Assembly: GCA_001898415.1 (NCBI GenBank)
Contig: MKTU01000027.1
Location: 1-56,863, forward strand
Length of the DNA stretch: 56,863 bases
Source: Rhodanobacter sp. 67-28
GTDB lineage: Bacteria > Pseudomonadota > Gammaproteobacteria > Xanthomonadales > Rhodanobacteraceae
Direction of reading: 5' to 3'
Shown: positions 39,715-48,002 of the stretch, one piece after another
How the letters are laid out: each line of letters begins with the position of its first letter
Numbering within the stretch: the stretch's first letter is position 1
The notes under the pieces: generated by a model
Told to the model about the DNA's origin: nothing
Seen by the model: only the letters and a program-made list of their open reading frames with translations
Database searches by the model: none
Program-made: the position numbers and the translations under genes

Positions 39715-39732
39715 TTCAAACGTACGTATGAA
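39715..39732. promoter_or_regulatory. Candidate operator palindrome upstream of the FadL-type porin
   Basis: An 18-base near-perfect palindrome, TTCAaACGTACGTaTGAA, symmetric at 16 of 18 positions, 59 bases before the porin ATG. The form resembles TetR-family operators. Binding factor unknown. Confidence 0.45.
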
Positions 39733-39791
39733 TTTTCCTGTCCGTCTGCCCGACTTAACCGAGTTGACCCAATATCATGCAGGAGCCAGCG

Positions 39792-41288
39792 ATGCACACG
39801 TCTTTCCGTACCCTCACGGGCGCTGCCCGTCCACTGGCGCTCGCCGCGCTGAGCATTGCGATCGTGGGCGCCCTGGTTGCGCCGGTGAACGCGGATGCCA
39901 GTGCATTCCAGCTCAAGGAGAACAGCGCCAAGGGCCTGGGCCGCGCCTTTGCGGGTTCCGCTACCGCCGGCGGTGATGTCTCGGTGGTGGTCAACAACCC
40001 GGCCGCGATGTCCGAGCTGAAGGGCACCTACCTGCAGGCCGACGTCACCGCCATCAACTTCAGCGCCAAGTTCGACGGCAGCGCGCATGACGTGCTGGGT
40101 CGCCCGATCAGCGGCGGCAATGGCGGCGATGCCGGCACCACCTTGCCGGTGCCGGCGTTGTTCTTCGCCACCCAGGTCAGCGACCGCGTGCACGTGGGCG
40201 GCGGCTTCTCGGTGCCGTTCGGCTTCCAGACCGAGTACGACAAGGACTGGGTCGGCCGTTACCACGGCATCAAGTCCAAGTTCCAGTCGCTGGACGCCAC
40301 GCTGTCGGCATCGTTCGACGTCACCGACAACTTCAGCCTGGGCGCCAGCTTCATCGCCCAGAAGACCAGCGCCGAGCTGACCAGCGCGGTCAACTTCAAC
40401 GCCGTGGGCCTGGGCATCCAGCAGGGCATCGGCGCGCAGACCGCCGCCGGCGTCGCGCAGATCCAGGCGGCCATCGCCGCGGGCCAGATTTCGCCGGCGC
40501 AGGGTGCGGCGATGATCCAGGCGGCCGTGCAGCAGGGCCAGGCTGCCGCGGCCGGCGTGGCGGCGGTCACGCCTCCGGGCGTGGACGGCTACGCCCGCAT
40601 CAAGGGCGACGACTGGGGCTACGGCTGGCAGCTGGGCGGCTTCTGGAAGCTGACCCCGAACGACAAGCTGGCGCTGAACTACCGCGCCAAGATCAGCCAT
40701 CGCCTGCAGGGTACCGGCAACTTCACCACCACGCCGGGCTACGACCTGCTGCTGGCCAACCCGGCGCTGGCCAGCTCGATCCCGCCGTTCTCGCACACCA
40801 CCGGCACCGCCGACTTCACCACGCCGGCCGTGGCCAGCGCGAGCTACTGGCATCAGGCCGAGAAGTTCGGCGTCGGCGTCGACGTGGCCTACACCAAGTG
40901 GGACGTGTTCAAGAACCTGACCGTGAACTACGGCAACTCGCAGCCGCAGACCTCGGAGCCGTACAACTGGCGCAACACCGTCTACGCCTCGATCGGCGGC
41001 GACTGGTACCTCAACGACAAGCTGACCCTGCGCGGCGGCGTCGCGGTCGACAGCAGCCCGACCTACGAGAAGACCCGCAGCCCGCGCGTGCCCGACTCGA
41101 CCCGCAAGATGGCCACCGTCGGCATCGGCTACAAGGCCAGCGAGAACTTCGAGATCAACGCCTCGTATGCGCACATCTTCGTCAACAACGCGCACGTCTC
41201 CAACACCAACAGCACGGGCGACACGCTGACCGGCAACTTCGACGACTACGGCAACCTGCTGAGCTTCTCGGCGATGTACAAGTTCTGA
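39792..41288 (+). CDS. FadL-type outer-membrane transporter
   Basis: A 498-residue outer-membrane protein. Signal peptide ends APVNADA (about residue 35). Mature N-terminus SAFQLKENSAKGLGRAFAGSATAGGD matches the FadL/TodX hatch region, with NPAAMSELKG following. The rest is a beta-barrel ending in the C-terminal Phe (SFSAMYKF). Family role: diffusion of long-chain fatty acids or other hydrophobic compounds. It has an extended extracellular Gln/Ala-rich loop (about 215-260). Start at ATG 39792 has AGGAG 6 bases upstream; an ATG at 39777 is less likely. Ends at a strong terminator. Confidence 0.88.
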   Translation: MHTSFRTLTGAARPLALAALSIAIVGALVAPVNADASAFQLKENSAKGLGRAFAGSATAGGDVSVVVNNPAAMSELKGTYLQADVTAINFSAKFDGSAHDVLGRPISGGNGGDAGTTLPVPALFFATQVSDRVHVGGGFSVPFGFQTEYDKDWVGRYHGIKSKFQSLDATLSASFDVTDNFSLGASFIAQKTSAELTSAVNFNAVGLGIQQGIGAQTAAGVAQIQAAIAAGQISPAQGAAMIQAAVQQGQAAAAGVAAVTPPGVDGYARIKGDDWGYGWQLGGFWKLTPNDKLALNYRAKISHRLQGTGNFTTTPGYDLLLANPALASSIPPFSHTTGTADFTTPAVASASYWHQAEKFGVGVDVAYTKWDVFKNLTVNYGNSQPQTSEPYNWRNTVYASIGGDWYLNDKLTLRGGVAVDSSPTYEKTRSPRVPDSTRKMATVGIGYKASENFEINASYAHIFVNNAHVSNTNSTGDTLTGNFDDYGNLLSFSAMYKF

Positions 41289-41314
41289 TGCCGGACCCGC
41301 GATAACCGCACAAG

Positions 41315-41344
41315 AAAACTCCCCGCTTCGGCGGGGAGTTTTTT
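41315..41344. terminator. Bidirectional terminator between the porin and aldehyde dehydrogenase genes
   Basis: 12-bp stem AAAACTCCCCGC / GCGGGGAGTTTT (41315-41326 with 41331-41342), TTCG loop, six T's. It lies 27 bases after the porin stop and 16 bases past the opposing stop, and has a T-run on each strand. Confidence 0.9.
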
Positions 41345-41359
41345 CATGCGTGAAAGAAA

Positions 41360-42775
41360 TCAGCCGCGACGCAGCAGCAGGTCGAGCAGGCGCCGGAAGC
41401 GCTTGCCGTATGGCGGGTTGAGCAGGCCGGCGCCGTTCCAGCGCGCCTGGCGGAACACCGGCTTGAAGTGCGAGAACGTGCGGAAACCCGCCTCGCCGTG
41501 ATAGCCGCCCATGCCCGAGGCGCCGATGCCGCCGAACGGCAGGCGGTGCTGGGCGATGTGGTACAGGGTGTCGTTGACGCTGACGCCGCCGGCGTGGGTG
41601 CGCGCCAGCACGCGGTCGATGCGCGCCGGGTCGTCCTCGAACAGGTACAGCGCCAGCGGATGCGCACGGGCGGCGACGTGCGCGATGGCCTCGTCCAGCG
41701 TGTCGTACGGCAGCAGCGGCAGCAGCGGGCCGAAGATCTCCTCGCGCATCACCGCCATGCCGTCGTCGACCTCGGTCAGCAGCTGCGGTGGCAGCAACCG
41801 GCGCGCCGGATCTTCCGCGGCTTCGCCCAGCGCGTGTACGCGCGCGCCGGCTGTCTGTGCATCGTCGCGCAGCGCCGTGAGGCGCTGATACTGGCGATCG
41901 GAGACGATGCTGGCGTACTGCGCGTTCTGCTGCAGCTGCGGATACATCCGCGCCACCGCCTGGCCGGCCAGCGCGATGAAGTCCGCCATGCGCGCGCGCG
42001 GCAGCAGCACGTAGTCCGGCGCGATGCAGGTCTGCCCGGCGTTGAGCAGCTTGCCGACCATGATGCGTTCCACCGCGTGGTCCAGCCGCGCGCCGGGGCC
42101 GACGATGGCCGGCGACTTGCCGCCCAGCTCCAGCGTCACCGGGGTGAGATTGGCCGCGGCCGCGCGCATCACGTGGTGACCGACCGCGGTGGAGCCGGTG
42201 AACAGCAGGTGGTCGAACGGCAGCGCCGAGAACGCCTGCGCCACGTCCGCGTCGCCGGTCACCACCCGCACTTCGTCGGGCTGGAAATACTTCGTCACCT
42301 GCTCGGCGAACAGTGCCGAGAAGCGTGGCGTGAACTCGCTCATCTTCACCATCGCGCGGTTGCCGGCGACCAGCGCGTCGACCAGCGGGCCGACCGCCAG
42401 GTACAGCGGATAGTTCCACGGCACGATGATGCCGACCACGCCGCGCGGCTGCGGCCGCAACTCGGTGCGCGCCGGCAGGAACAGCCAGTCGGCCAGGCGC
42501 CGGCGCGGCTTCATCCAGCGCCGGCCGTGGGCCAGCGCATGGCGGATCGCCGAGAGGCTGGGGAAGAACTCCAGCAGCTCGGTCTCTTCGCGCGGGCGAC
42601 AGCCGAAATCGGCATGGATGGCCTCGACCATGCGCTCGCGATTCTCGCGCAGCAGCGCCTGCAGCGCGCGCAGCCGGGCGGCGCGCACGGCCCACTCGGG
42701 CATCGGTTGCGCCCGTTGCGCGGCGCGCAGCAGGCGCAGGCTGTCGGTGAGCGTGGAAACCTGGTCGGTGGTCAT
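41360..42775 (-). CDS. Aldehyde dehydrogenase (coniferyl-aldehyde-dehydrogenase-like)
   Basis: A 471-residue NAD(P)-dependent enzyme oxidising aldehydes to acids. Motifs: IIVPWNYPLYLAVGPL, FTGSTAVGHHVM (cofactor), TLELGGKSPAIV (general-base Glu), catalytic Cys in NAGQTCIAPDY (about residue 245), and EEIFGPLLPLLPY. The overall order and the short C-terminus (SHFKPVFRQARW) are like the class 3/CalB group. Start at 42775. It is the last gene of the same-strand series after the TonB receptor (59-base gap), so likely acts on a product of the imported compound; this is inference. Ends at the shared terminator. Confidence 0.9.
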   Translation of the reverse strand: MTTDQVSTLTDSLRLLRAAQRAQPMPEWAVRAARLRALQALLRENRERMVEAIHADFGCRPREETELLEFFPSLSAIRHALAHGRRWMKPRRRLADWLFLPARTELRPQPRGVVGIIVPWNYPLYLAVGPLVDALVAGNRAMVKMSEFTPRFSALFAEQVTKYFQPDEVRVVTGDADVAQAFSALPFDHLLFTGSTAVGHHVMRAAAANLTPVTLELGGKSPAIVGPGARLDHAVERIMVGKLLNAGQTCIAPDYVLLPRARMADFIALAGQAVARMYPQLQQNAQYASIVSDRQYQRLTALRDDAQTAGARVHALGEAAEDPARRLLPPQLLTEVDDGMAVMREEIFGPLLPLLPYDTLDEAIAHVAARAHPLALYLFEDDPARIDRVLARTHAGGVSVNDTLYHIAQHRLPFGGIGASGMGGYHGEAGFRTFSHFKPVFRQARWNGAGLLNPPYGKRFRRLLDLLLRRG

Positions 42776-42834
42776 GGCATTACTCGGTACGGGTCCTGCA
42801 GCATGCACGCAAACGGCGGGCGCCGCCGGCCGGA

Positions 42835-45330
42835 TCAGAAACGCGCACGCAGTTCGACGCCCCACATCCGCGGCGGCGTGACGCCGGCGAACGGCGTGCC
42901 GAACACGCTGGTGGTGATGTTGTTCACTCCCGTGACGTAGCGCTTGTCGAACACGTTGGTGCCATAGAGCGCCACGCCCCACTGCTCGCCGGCGGCGCTC
43001 CAGTCCAGTCGCACGTCGGTGATCTGGCGTGCCGAGCCGACCCGGAAATTGGGGCTGATCTGGCAGGTGCCCTGCAACTGCGAGTCGTTGTTGCAGCGGG
43101 ACGGGCCGCGATAGGCGTGGCTGAGGTCGAATTGCAGCGCGCCGTGCGCCACGTCGTGCCAGGTGTAGGCCAGCTGTGCGGCGAACGAATACTTCGGCTC
43201 GCCGGTGGGCTGGCCGTCCAGGCTGGCGCCGGAGGGCGCGGTGGCGTTGCGGTAGGTGGCGTCGATGTATGCGCCGTTCACGCCCAGCCGGAACGCCGTG
43301 GCTGGCTGCCATTGCAGCTCCACTTCGACGCCGTGGGCCTGCTGGTCGGTGCTCGCCACCAGGTAGCGCGGCACGCCGGAACCGGTGCTGTTGGGATCCA
43401 GCGTGAGCGACTGCCGGTTGTCGTAGCGGTAGTAGTAGGCGCTGGCGTTGAGCAGGAGGTTGGGCCCGGGGAACAGCGTCTTGACGCCGGCCTCGTAGTT
43501 GATGACCTTCTCCGGCGCGAAGTGCGAGCCGACCTGCACGCTGTTGTAGCCGCCGGCCTTGTAGCCCTTGGTGACCGAGCCGTACACCATCACGTCCGGG
43601 CTGAACGTGTAGTCCAGCACCACGCGCGGGCTGAGGTCGTTCCAGGTGTTCCTGCCTTGCACCAGCACGCCCACCGGCGCGCCGCTGGCGGGGTTGAAGA
43701 TCAGGTTCTGCCGGAACACGTCGGGGTTGACGCCGGCCAGCGCGAGCAGGCCCATCGCGTCGAGCGCGTCGATGGTCTGGTCCAGTTCCGGCGCGCTGCG
43801 CTGCGGGTTGAACCACGAGAACCGCTTCTGGTCGCGGGTGTAACGCAGGCCGGTGGTGAGGTTGAGCTTGTCCCCCAGGTGCCAGATCACGTCGCCGTAC
43901 AAGGCGTATGCCTTGAAGCGGCCCTGGTTTTCGATCTGCTCGCGCCAGGGTGCGCCGAGCACGGTGTAAGGCAGGCCGAACAGTTTCAGCAGCGAATCGA
44001 AACCGGCGAAGGTGTCGGCGTAGCTGGCGCCGCCCACGTTCAATGCCAGCGTGTCGATGCTGTCAGTGAACACGTCGGTACGACTGGTCTGGCGCGCCTG
44101 TTCGCTGTACCAGCTGGTGCCGGCCACCCAGTCGATCAGGTCGGTGCTGCCGGCGAACTTGAACTCCTGGTACCAGCTGTTGTTGTGCTCGATGTTGGCC
44201 GTGTCGAGGTAGGTGGTGCGCTGGTTGGTGCCGTCGTAGTCGCCCAGGTTCAGGGTGTCGAAATTGCGCCACGCGGTGGTCGAGGTCAGGCTGCCCCAGC
44301 CGAAGCTGTGGTCGACGATCAGGGTGGAGCCGTCGAATCGGCGGGTTTCGGCCGCGCCCACCGCGTCGTTGTAGAGCGGCGCGTGCAGCGGGTTGAGGTA
44401 CTGCGCCGGGTTGGCCGGATACGGCGGGCTCAGCACGCCCGCGTTCGGGTCCGGCCGCACCGACCACGCCGACGACGGGATCAGGCCGAAGGCGGGCTGC
44501 GGCGGCTGCCTGAGCTCCTCGTGATCCCACGACCACAGCACGCGGGTGTTCGGCGTGATGTTCCAGCGGTAGACGCCGCGCGCGCCGCGATCGTTGTCCT
44601 GGCCGTAGCGCTTGCCGGTGGCCGCGTCGCGGGCCCAGCCGTGGCTCTGGTTGTCGAACAGGCTGAAGCGCAGCGCCATGTCCGCGTTGAGCGGCAGGTT
44701 CAGCAGGAAGTCGCCGTAGCGCTTGCCGTAGTTGCCCAGGCGCACGCGCGCCTTGCCTTCCAGCTTGTCGCTGGGTTCGTTGGTGACGATCGAGATGGCG
44801 CCGGCGGCGGCATTGCGGCCGAACAGGGTGCCTTGCGGGCCCTTCAGCACCTCGATGCGCTGGATGTCGTTGAACGCCAGCAGGGCGCCGCCGGAACGCG
44901 CGGCATAGACACCATCGATGTAGACGCCGACCGCCGACTCGGTGCCCACGCCGAAGTCGTCGGTGCTGATGCCGCGCAACTGGTAGTTGGGCTGGGTCGG
45001 CTGGTTGGCGCTGACTACCAGGCCCGGCACGAACAGGCTCATCTTGCTGAGGTCGGTGGCCGCGAGCGTGTCGATCTGCCGGGCGGTGACGATCTGCAGC
45101 GCGATCGGCACCGACTGCATCTGCTGGCTGCGGCTCTGCGCGGTGACGGTGATGGCGCCAAGCTCGGTGGGCCGGTCCGCGTTCGCCGCGGTGGTCGTGG
45201 CCGAGGCAGGTGCGGTGCCGTCGGCGCTCGTGTTCGTCTGCGCCGCCAGCGGCGCGCACAGCAGCAGTGCCGTGCCGCCGAACAGCATGCCGCGCAGCGC
45301 GGTCGAAAGTGGACGTTGACGAAGGTTCAT
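42835..45330 (-). CDS. TonB-dependent outer-membrane receptor
   Basis: An 831-residue receptor. Signal peptide (about 1-30) precedes the TonB box-like LGAITVTAQ and plug domain (about 65-180, YQLRGISTDDFG...VGVYIDGVYAARSGG...IEVLKGPQGTLFGRNAAAGAISI). A 22-strand barrel ends with the TonB-receptor C-terminal pattern (MWGVELRARF, terminal Phe). The plug/barrel are like receptors for hydrophobic or sterol-like substrates in proteobacteria, not iron siderophore types I recognise. Active import across the outer membrane needs TonB-ExbBD, not in window. It follows the diheme cytochrome gene by 61 bases. Confidence 0.92.
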   Translation of the reverse strand: MNLRQRPLSTALRGMLFGGTALLLCAPLAAQTNTSADGTAPASATTTAANADRPTELGAITVTAQSRSQQMQSVPIALQIVTARQIDTLAATDLSKMSLFVPGLVVSANQPTQPNYQLRGISTDDFGVGTESAVGVYIDGVYAARSGGALLAFNDIQRIEVLKGPQGTLFGRNAAAGAISIVTNEPSDKLEGKARVRLGNYGKRYGDFLLNLPLNADMALRFSLFDNQSHGWARDAATGKRYGQDNDRGARGVYRWNITPNTRVLWSWDHEELRQPPQPAFGLIPSSAWSVRPDPNAGVLSPPYPANPAQYLNPLHAPLYNDAVGAAETRRFDGSTLIVDHSFGWGSLTSTTAWRNFDTLNLGDYDGTNQRTTYLDTANIEHNNSWYQEFKFAGSTDLIDWVAGTSWYSEQARQTSRTDVFTDSIDTLALNVGGASYADTFAGFDSLLKLFGLPYTVLGAPWREQIENQGRFKAYALYGDVIWHLGDKLNLTTGLRYTRDQKRFSWFNPQRSAPELDQTIDALDAMGLLALAGVNPDVFRQNLIFNPASGAPVGVLVQGRNTWNDLSPRVVLDYTFSPDVMVYGSVTKGYKAGGYNSVQVGSHFAPEKVINYEAGVKTLFPGPNLLLNASAYYYRYDNRQSLTLDPNSTGSGVPRYLVASTDQQAHGVEVELQWQPATAFRLGVNGAYIDATYRNATAPSGASLDGQPTGEPKYSFAAQLAYTWHDVAHGALQFDLSHAYRGPSRCNNDSQLQGTCQISPNFRVGSARQITDVRLDWSAAGEQWGVALYGTNVFDKRYVTGVNNITTSVFGTPFAGVTPPRMWGVELRARF

Positions 45331-45391
45331 GCCGTGCTCCCCGTTGCATGGAATGGCCGCGACCGATGCGCCGCGGCGGTCGTTTGTCGGC

Positions 45392-46648
45392 TCAGTGCAG
45401 CACAGTGCAGGTACCGGGCATGGCCGCGATCCACGCCTTGATCAGCGCGATGGCTTCGTGGTCGGCCGTGCTGCGGCCGATCTCCGGCATCATCGTGCCG
45501 GGCTCGGTCGAGGCCAGCCGGTACGGGATGATCGAAGCATCCGGCTGGCCCGGCACGATGTCGAAGAAATGGTTGCCGGTACCCTGGCCGGCCGCGGTGG
45601 GCGGCTTGCAGATGCCCAGCTCGTGGTTTTCCGGGGTGCCGTGGATCAGCGACAGGCCGGTGGTGTTGGCCGCGCCGTTCGGGTTGTGGCAGTGCCCGCA
45701 GTTGATGTCCAGCCAGGCGCGGGCGCGTGCATCCAGCGGCGCCTTCGGATCGCTGGCATCGACGTCGCGCGGCACCGTGGCCAGCGCCGGCACGCCGGTG
45801 AGATAGCCGACCTTGACCAGATGCTCGAGCTGGTTGTGCTCGCCGTCGGCATACGGGTAGTTCTTGTTGATGTGCCGTGCCTTGGGGCCGATCGGATGCA
45901 CCTTGCGATCGATCCAGTCCTGCGCGTGGCAGCTGGCGCACTGGCTTTCGTCGGGCACCACATAGTTGAAATTCTCGCGTGCCGGGATGCCGTCCTGCGC
46001 GCTGGCGGCGACCAGGGTCAGCGGCAGCACCGCGCCGGTGCGCGCCAGCGTGGCCTCGGTCTGCGCGTCGTTCCACACGTAGGGGATTGCTTCCCAGCCG
46101 TTCTGGCGATGCACCAGGATGCGCGTCTCGATCAGTCGCACGTTGGCCATCGCCAGGCCTTGGCCGGCGAAGTCGCGCGAGTAGTCCGCGGTGCGCGCCA
46201 CGTCGCTGAACTTGCCGTCGGCGGTGCGGCCTTTATCGGGTCTGGGGTAATAGAACGTCTTGCTGATCACCGTGCCGACCGGGAAGTCGAGCGTGTCCAC
46301 CGGCTGGTACTTGCCGCTAACGCCCCTGGGCATCCAGATCGTGCGCAGCTTGTGCGCGTAGTCGGTGAACAGCGGCGTGTTGAGGTCGTAAGGCACCACG
46401 CCGTCGTTGAGCTGCAGCTTGCCGTCATGCACCTCGACCACGTGCCAGTCGCTGAGCCTGGCCGGGCGGCCTTCGGCATGGAACGCCACTGGCTGCATGC
46501 CGCGCTGGCAGCCGGCCAGCAGCAACGCGAGCAGCAGCAGCGCGAAACCCTGCAGGAGCGCACCTTGTGCGCGATGCCTTCGGGTGGCGTGACGGAGAGC
46601 ATCGCGCACAGGGCGCGCTCCTGCGGAGACCGAAAATACCCGGAACAT
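45392..46648 (-). CDS. SO2930-family diheme cytochrome c lipoprotein
   Basis: A 418-residue protein. A hydrophobic signal FALLLLALLLAGC gives a lipobox with acylated Cys at about 47. Two c-type heme sites: CASCH (about 235-245) in VVPDESQCASCHAQDW and CGHCH (about 315) in LDINCGHCHNPNGAANTTG. Family features: PYDLNTPLFTDYAHKLRTIWMP and FPVGTVISKTFYYP. The family's partner is usually the beta-helix protein encoded 3 bases upstream here. The first ~33 residues ahead of the signal are Arg-rich and are coded by a palindromic repeat, so the natural start is uncertain. Role unproven; an outer-membrane or periplasmic electron-transfer enzyme is likely. Confidence 0.85.
   Translation of the reverse strand: MFRVFSVSAGARPVRDALRHATRRHRAQGALLQGFALLLLALLLAGCQRGMQPVAFHAEGRPARLSDWHVVEVHDGKLQLNDGVVPYDLNTPLFTDYAHKLRTIWMPRGVSGKYQPVDTLDFPVGTVISKTFYYPRPDKGRTADGKFSDVARTADYSRDFAGQGLAMANVRLIETRILVHRQNGWEAIPYVWNDAQTEATLARTGAVLPLTLVAASAQDGIPARENFNYVVPDESQCASCHAQDWIDRKVHPIGPKARHINKNYPYADGEHNQLEHLVKVGYLTGVPALATVPRDVDASDPKAPLDARARAWLDINCGHCHNPNGAANTTGLSLIHGTPENHELGICKPPTAAGQGTGNHFFDIVPGQPDASIIPYRLASTEPGTMMPEIGRSTADHEAIALIKAWIAAMPGTCTVLH
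46550..46626. repeat. REP-type inverted repeat inside the 5' coding region
   Basis: Arms 46550-46577 and 46599-46626 (28 bases each) are near-complete inverted copies, matching at most positions, with a 21-base spacer. The arm text GGAGCGCACCTTGTGCGCGA resembles REP elements of Pseudomonas and Xanthomonadales. It covers residues about 8-33 of the cytochrome lipoprotein. Confidence 0.7.
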
Positions 46649-46651
46649 TCC

Positions 46652-47887
46652 TCAGACCTTCGGCTCGGGATTCAAGGTCACCGGGGGCAGGCTGGGCAGC
46701 GTGCATTCGTACGGCTTCATGTCCTTGCTGGGGTTCTTGTAGTCGTGCGGGCCGTCGGCGTTGATCACGCCGTTGACGCCCCGGATGCAGATGCGGTCGT
46801 TCGCCGGCGGCAGGCCGTCGACCAGGTTCTTCGTGTCGACGTAGCCATCCCACAACACGTCGGGGAAGTTGCCGCCGAGGCCGTACATCGCGGTCTTCAG
46901 CGCCTTCAGCTTGAGCCCGTCCGGTGAATCGCCACCGCCCTTGAGGCGGTTGTCGTGCACGTAGATCGCCTTCGGGTACGGGTTGTAGTTCGCCGCCACG
47001 CCGCGGGTGTTGTAGTAGTTGGTGGAGAAGTAGCTGGCGATGATGATGTTGGCGGTCCGGTTGTCGGCGATGTCGTTGTCGAAGATCTCCACCTTGTCGT
47101 TGGAGTTGATCACCACGCCCGAACCCGCCGGCACGCTGGCCACCGCCGCGCCCTTGGCAGCGAAGTTGTCCAGGTTGTTGGCGATTACCTTGTTCCTGAA
47201 CACCCGCGTGCTGTGGCCTTCCTTGGACAGGTTGGGCATGTTGAACACCAGGATGCCGCCGGTGTTTTGCGTGGTGGTGTTGCCGTAGACGTCGGCGCGG
47301 GTGGAGTTCTCCACCTCGATGCCGGCCACGTTGTGTTCGGCGCGGTTGTTGCGCACGATGATGTTGTCCGACTGGCCGACGTAGATGCCGGCATCGGAGG
47401 CACCGATCACCACCGAGTCCTCGATCAGCACGTTCTGCGTCTTCACCGGGTACAGGCCGTAGGCGCCGTTGGTGGTCTTCGGGCCGTCGGTCCACTCCAC
47501 GCGCACGTCATGGATGGTGATGTTGCTGCCCTGGTTGATCTTCAGCGCATCACCCTTGGTGTCCTCGATCGCCAGGTTCTCGATGGTGAAATCGCTGGCA
47601 TTGACCAGCAGGCCCTCGGGGCCGACCACCTGTCCCTTGAACGAGAGCACAGTCTTGTCCATGCCGGCACCGCGGATGGTGACGCCGTCGGTGCGCAGGC
47701 TCAGCCCGCGCTTGAGGTGGTAGTGGCCGGCGGGGATCTCGATCACGCTGCCGGGCTTGGCGTCCAGCAGCTGCTCCTGCAGCTTGGCCTCGAAACCGTT
47801 GTCGGCGGCGGTTTGCGACGGCGTCTCGTGCTTGCCGCAACCGGCCAGCGTCGCGGCCAGTGCAATGGTGATGAGCAGTGTGCGCAT
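46652..47887 (-). CDS. Parallel beta-helix repeat lipoprotein
   Basis: A 411-residue protein. Signal LLITIALAATLAGC gives a lipobox LAGC (Cys about 16). Residues about 40-320 form right-handed parallel beta-helix coils (VTIRGAGMDKTVLSFKG, FTIENLAIEDTKGDALKINQG, VLIEDSVVIGASDAGIYVG, NIIVRNNRAEHNVAGIEVEN). Such folds occur in pectate lyases, but no lyase residues are clear to me. Known: this family (TIGR03805-type) occurs beside the SO2930-type cytochrome in diverse bacteria as a pair of unknown function. Its stop is 3 bases before the cytochrome start. Start at 47887. Confidence 0.85.
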   Translation of the reverse strand: MRTLLITIALAATLAGCGKHETPSQTAADNGFEAKLQEQLLDAKPGSVIEIPAGHYHLKRGLSLRTDGVTIRGAGMDKTVLSFKGQVVGPEGLLVNASDFTIENLAIEDTKGDALKINQGSNITIHDVRVEWTDGPKTTNGAYGLYPVKTQNVLIEDSVVIGASDAGIYVGQSDNIIVRNNRAEHNVAGIEVENSTRADVYGNTTTQNTGGILVFNMPNLSKEGHSTRVFRNKVIANNLDNFAAKGAAVASVPAGSGVVINSNDKVEIFDNDIADNRTANIIIASYFSTNYYNTRGVAANYNPYPKAIYVHDNRLKGGGDSPDGLKLKALKTAMYGLGGNFPDVLWDGYVDTKNLVDGLPPANDRICIRGVNGVINADGPHDYKNPSKDMKPYECTLPSLPPVTLNPEPKV

Positions 47888-48002
47888 GGTTGGATTCCCC
47901 CGTGGAAGTGCCGGCGTCGCGATGACTCCGACTCTCGCCCATTCCGCCGCCCGTGGGGAGGGCAAAGCGGCCAGCCGACGGGGGGAAAAGCGGCCGGATT
48001 GA

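Noticed and set aside
43117..45441. A 774-residue plus-strand open frame opposite the TonB receptor
   Set aside because: Antisense shadow; the minus strand has a full receptor with plug, barrel and C-terminal Phe.
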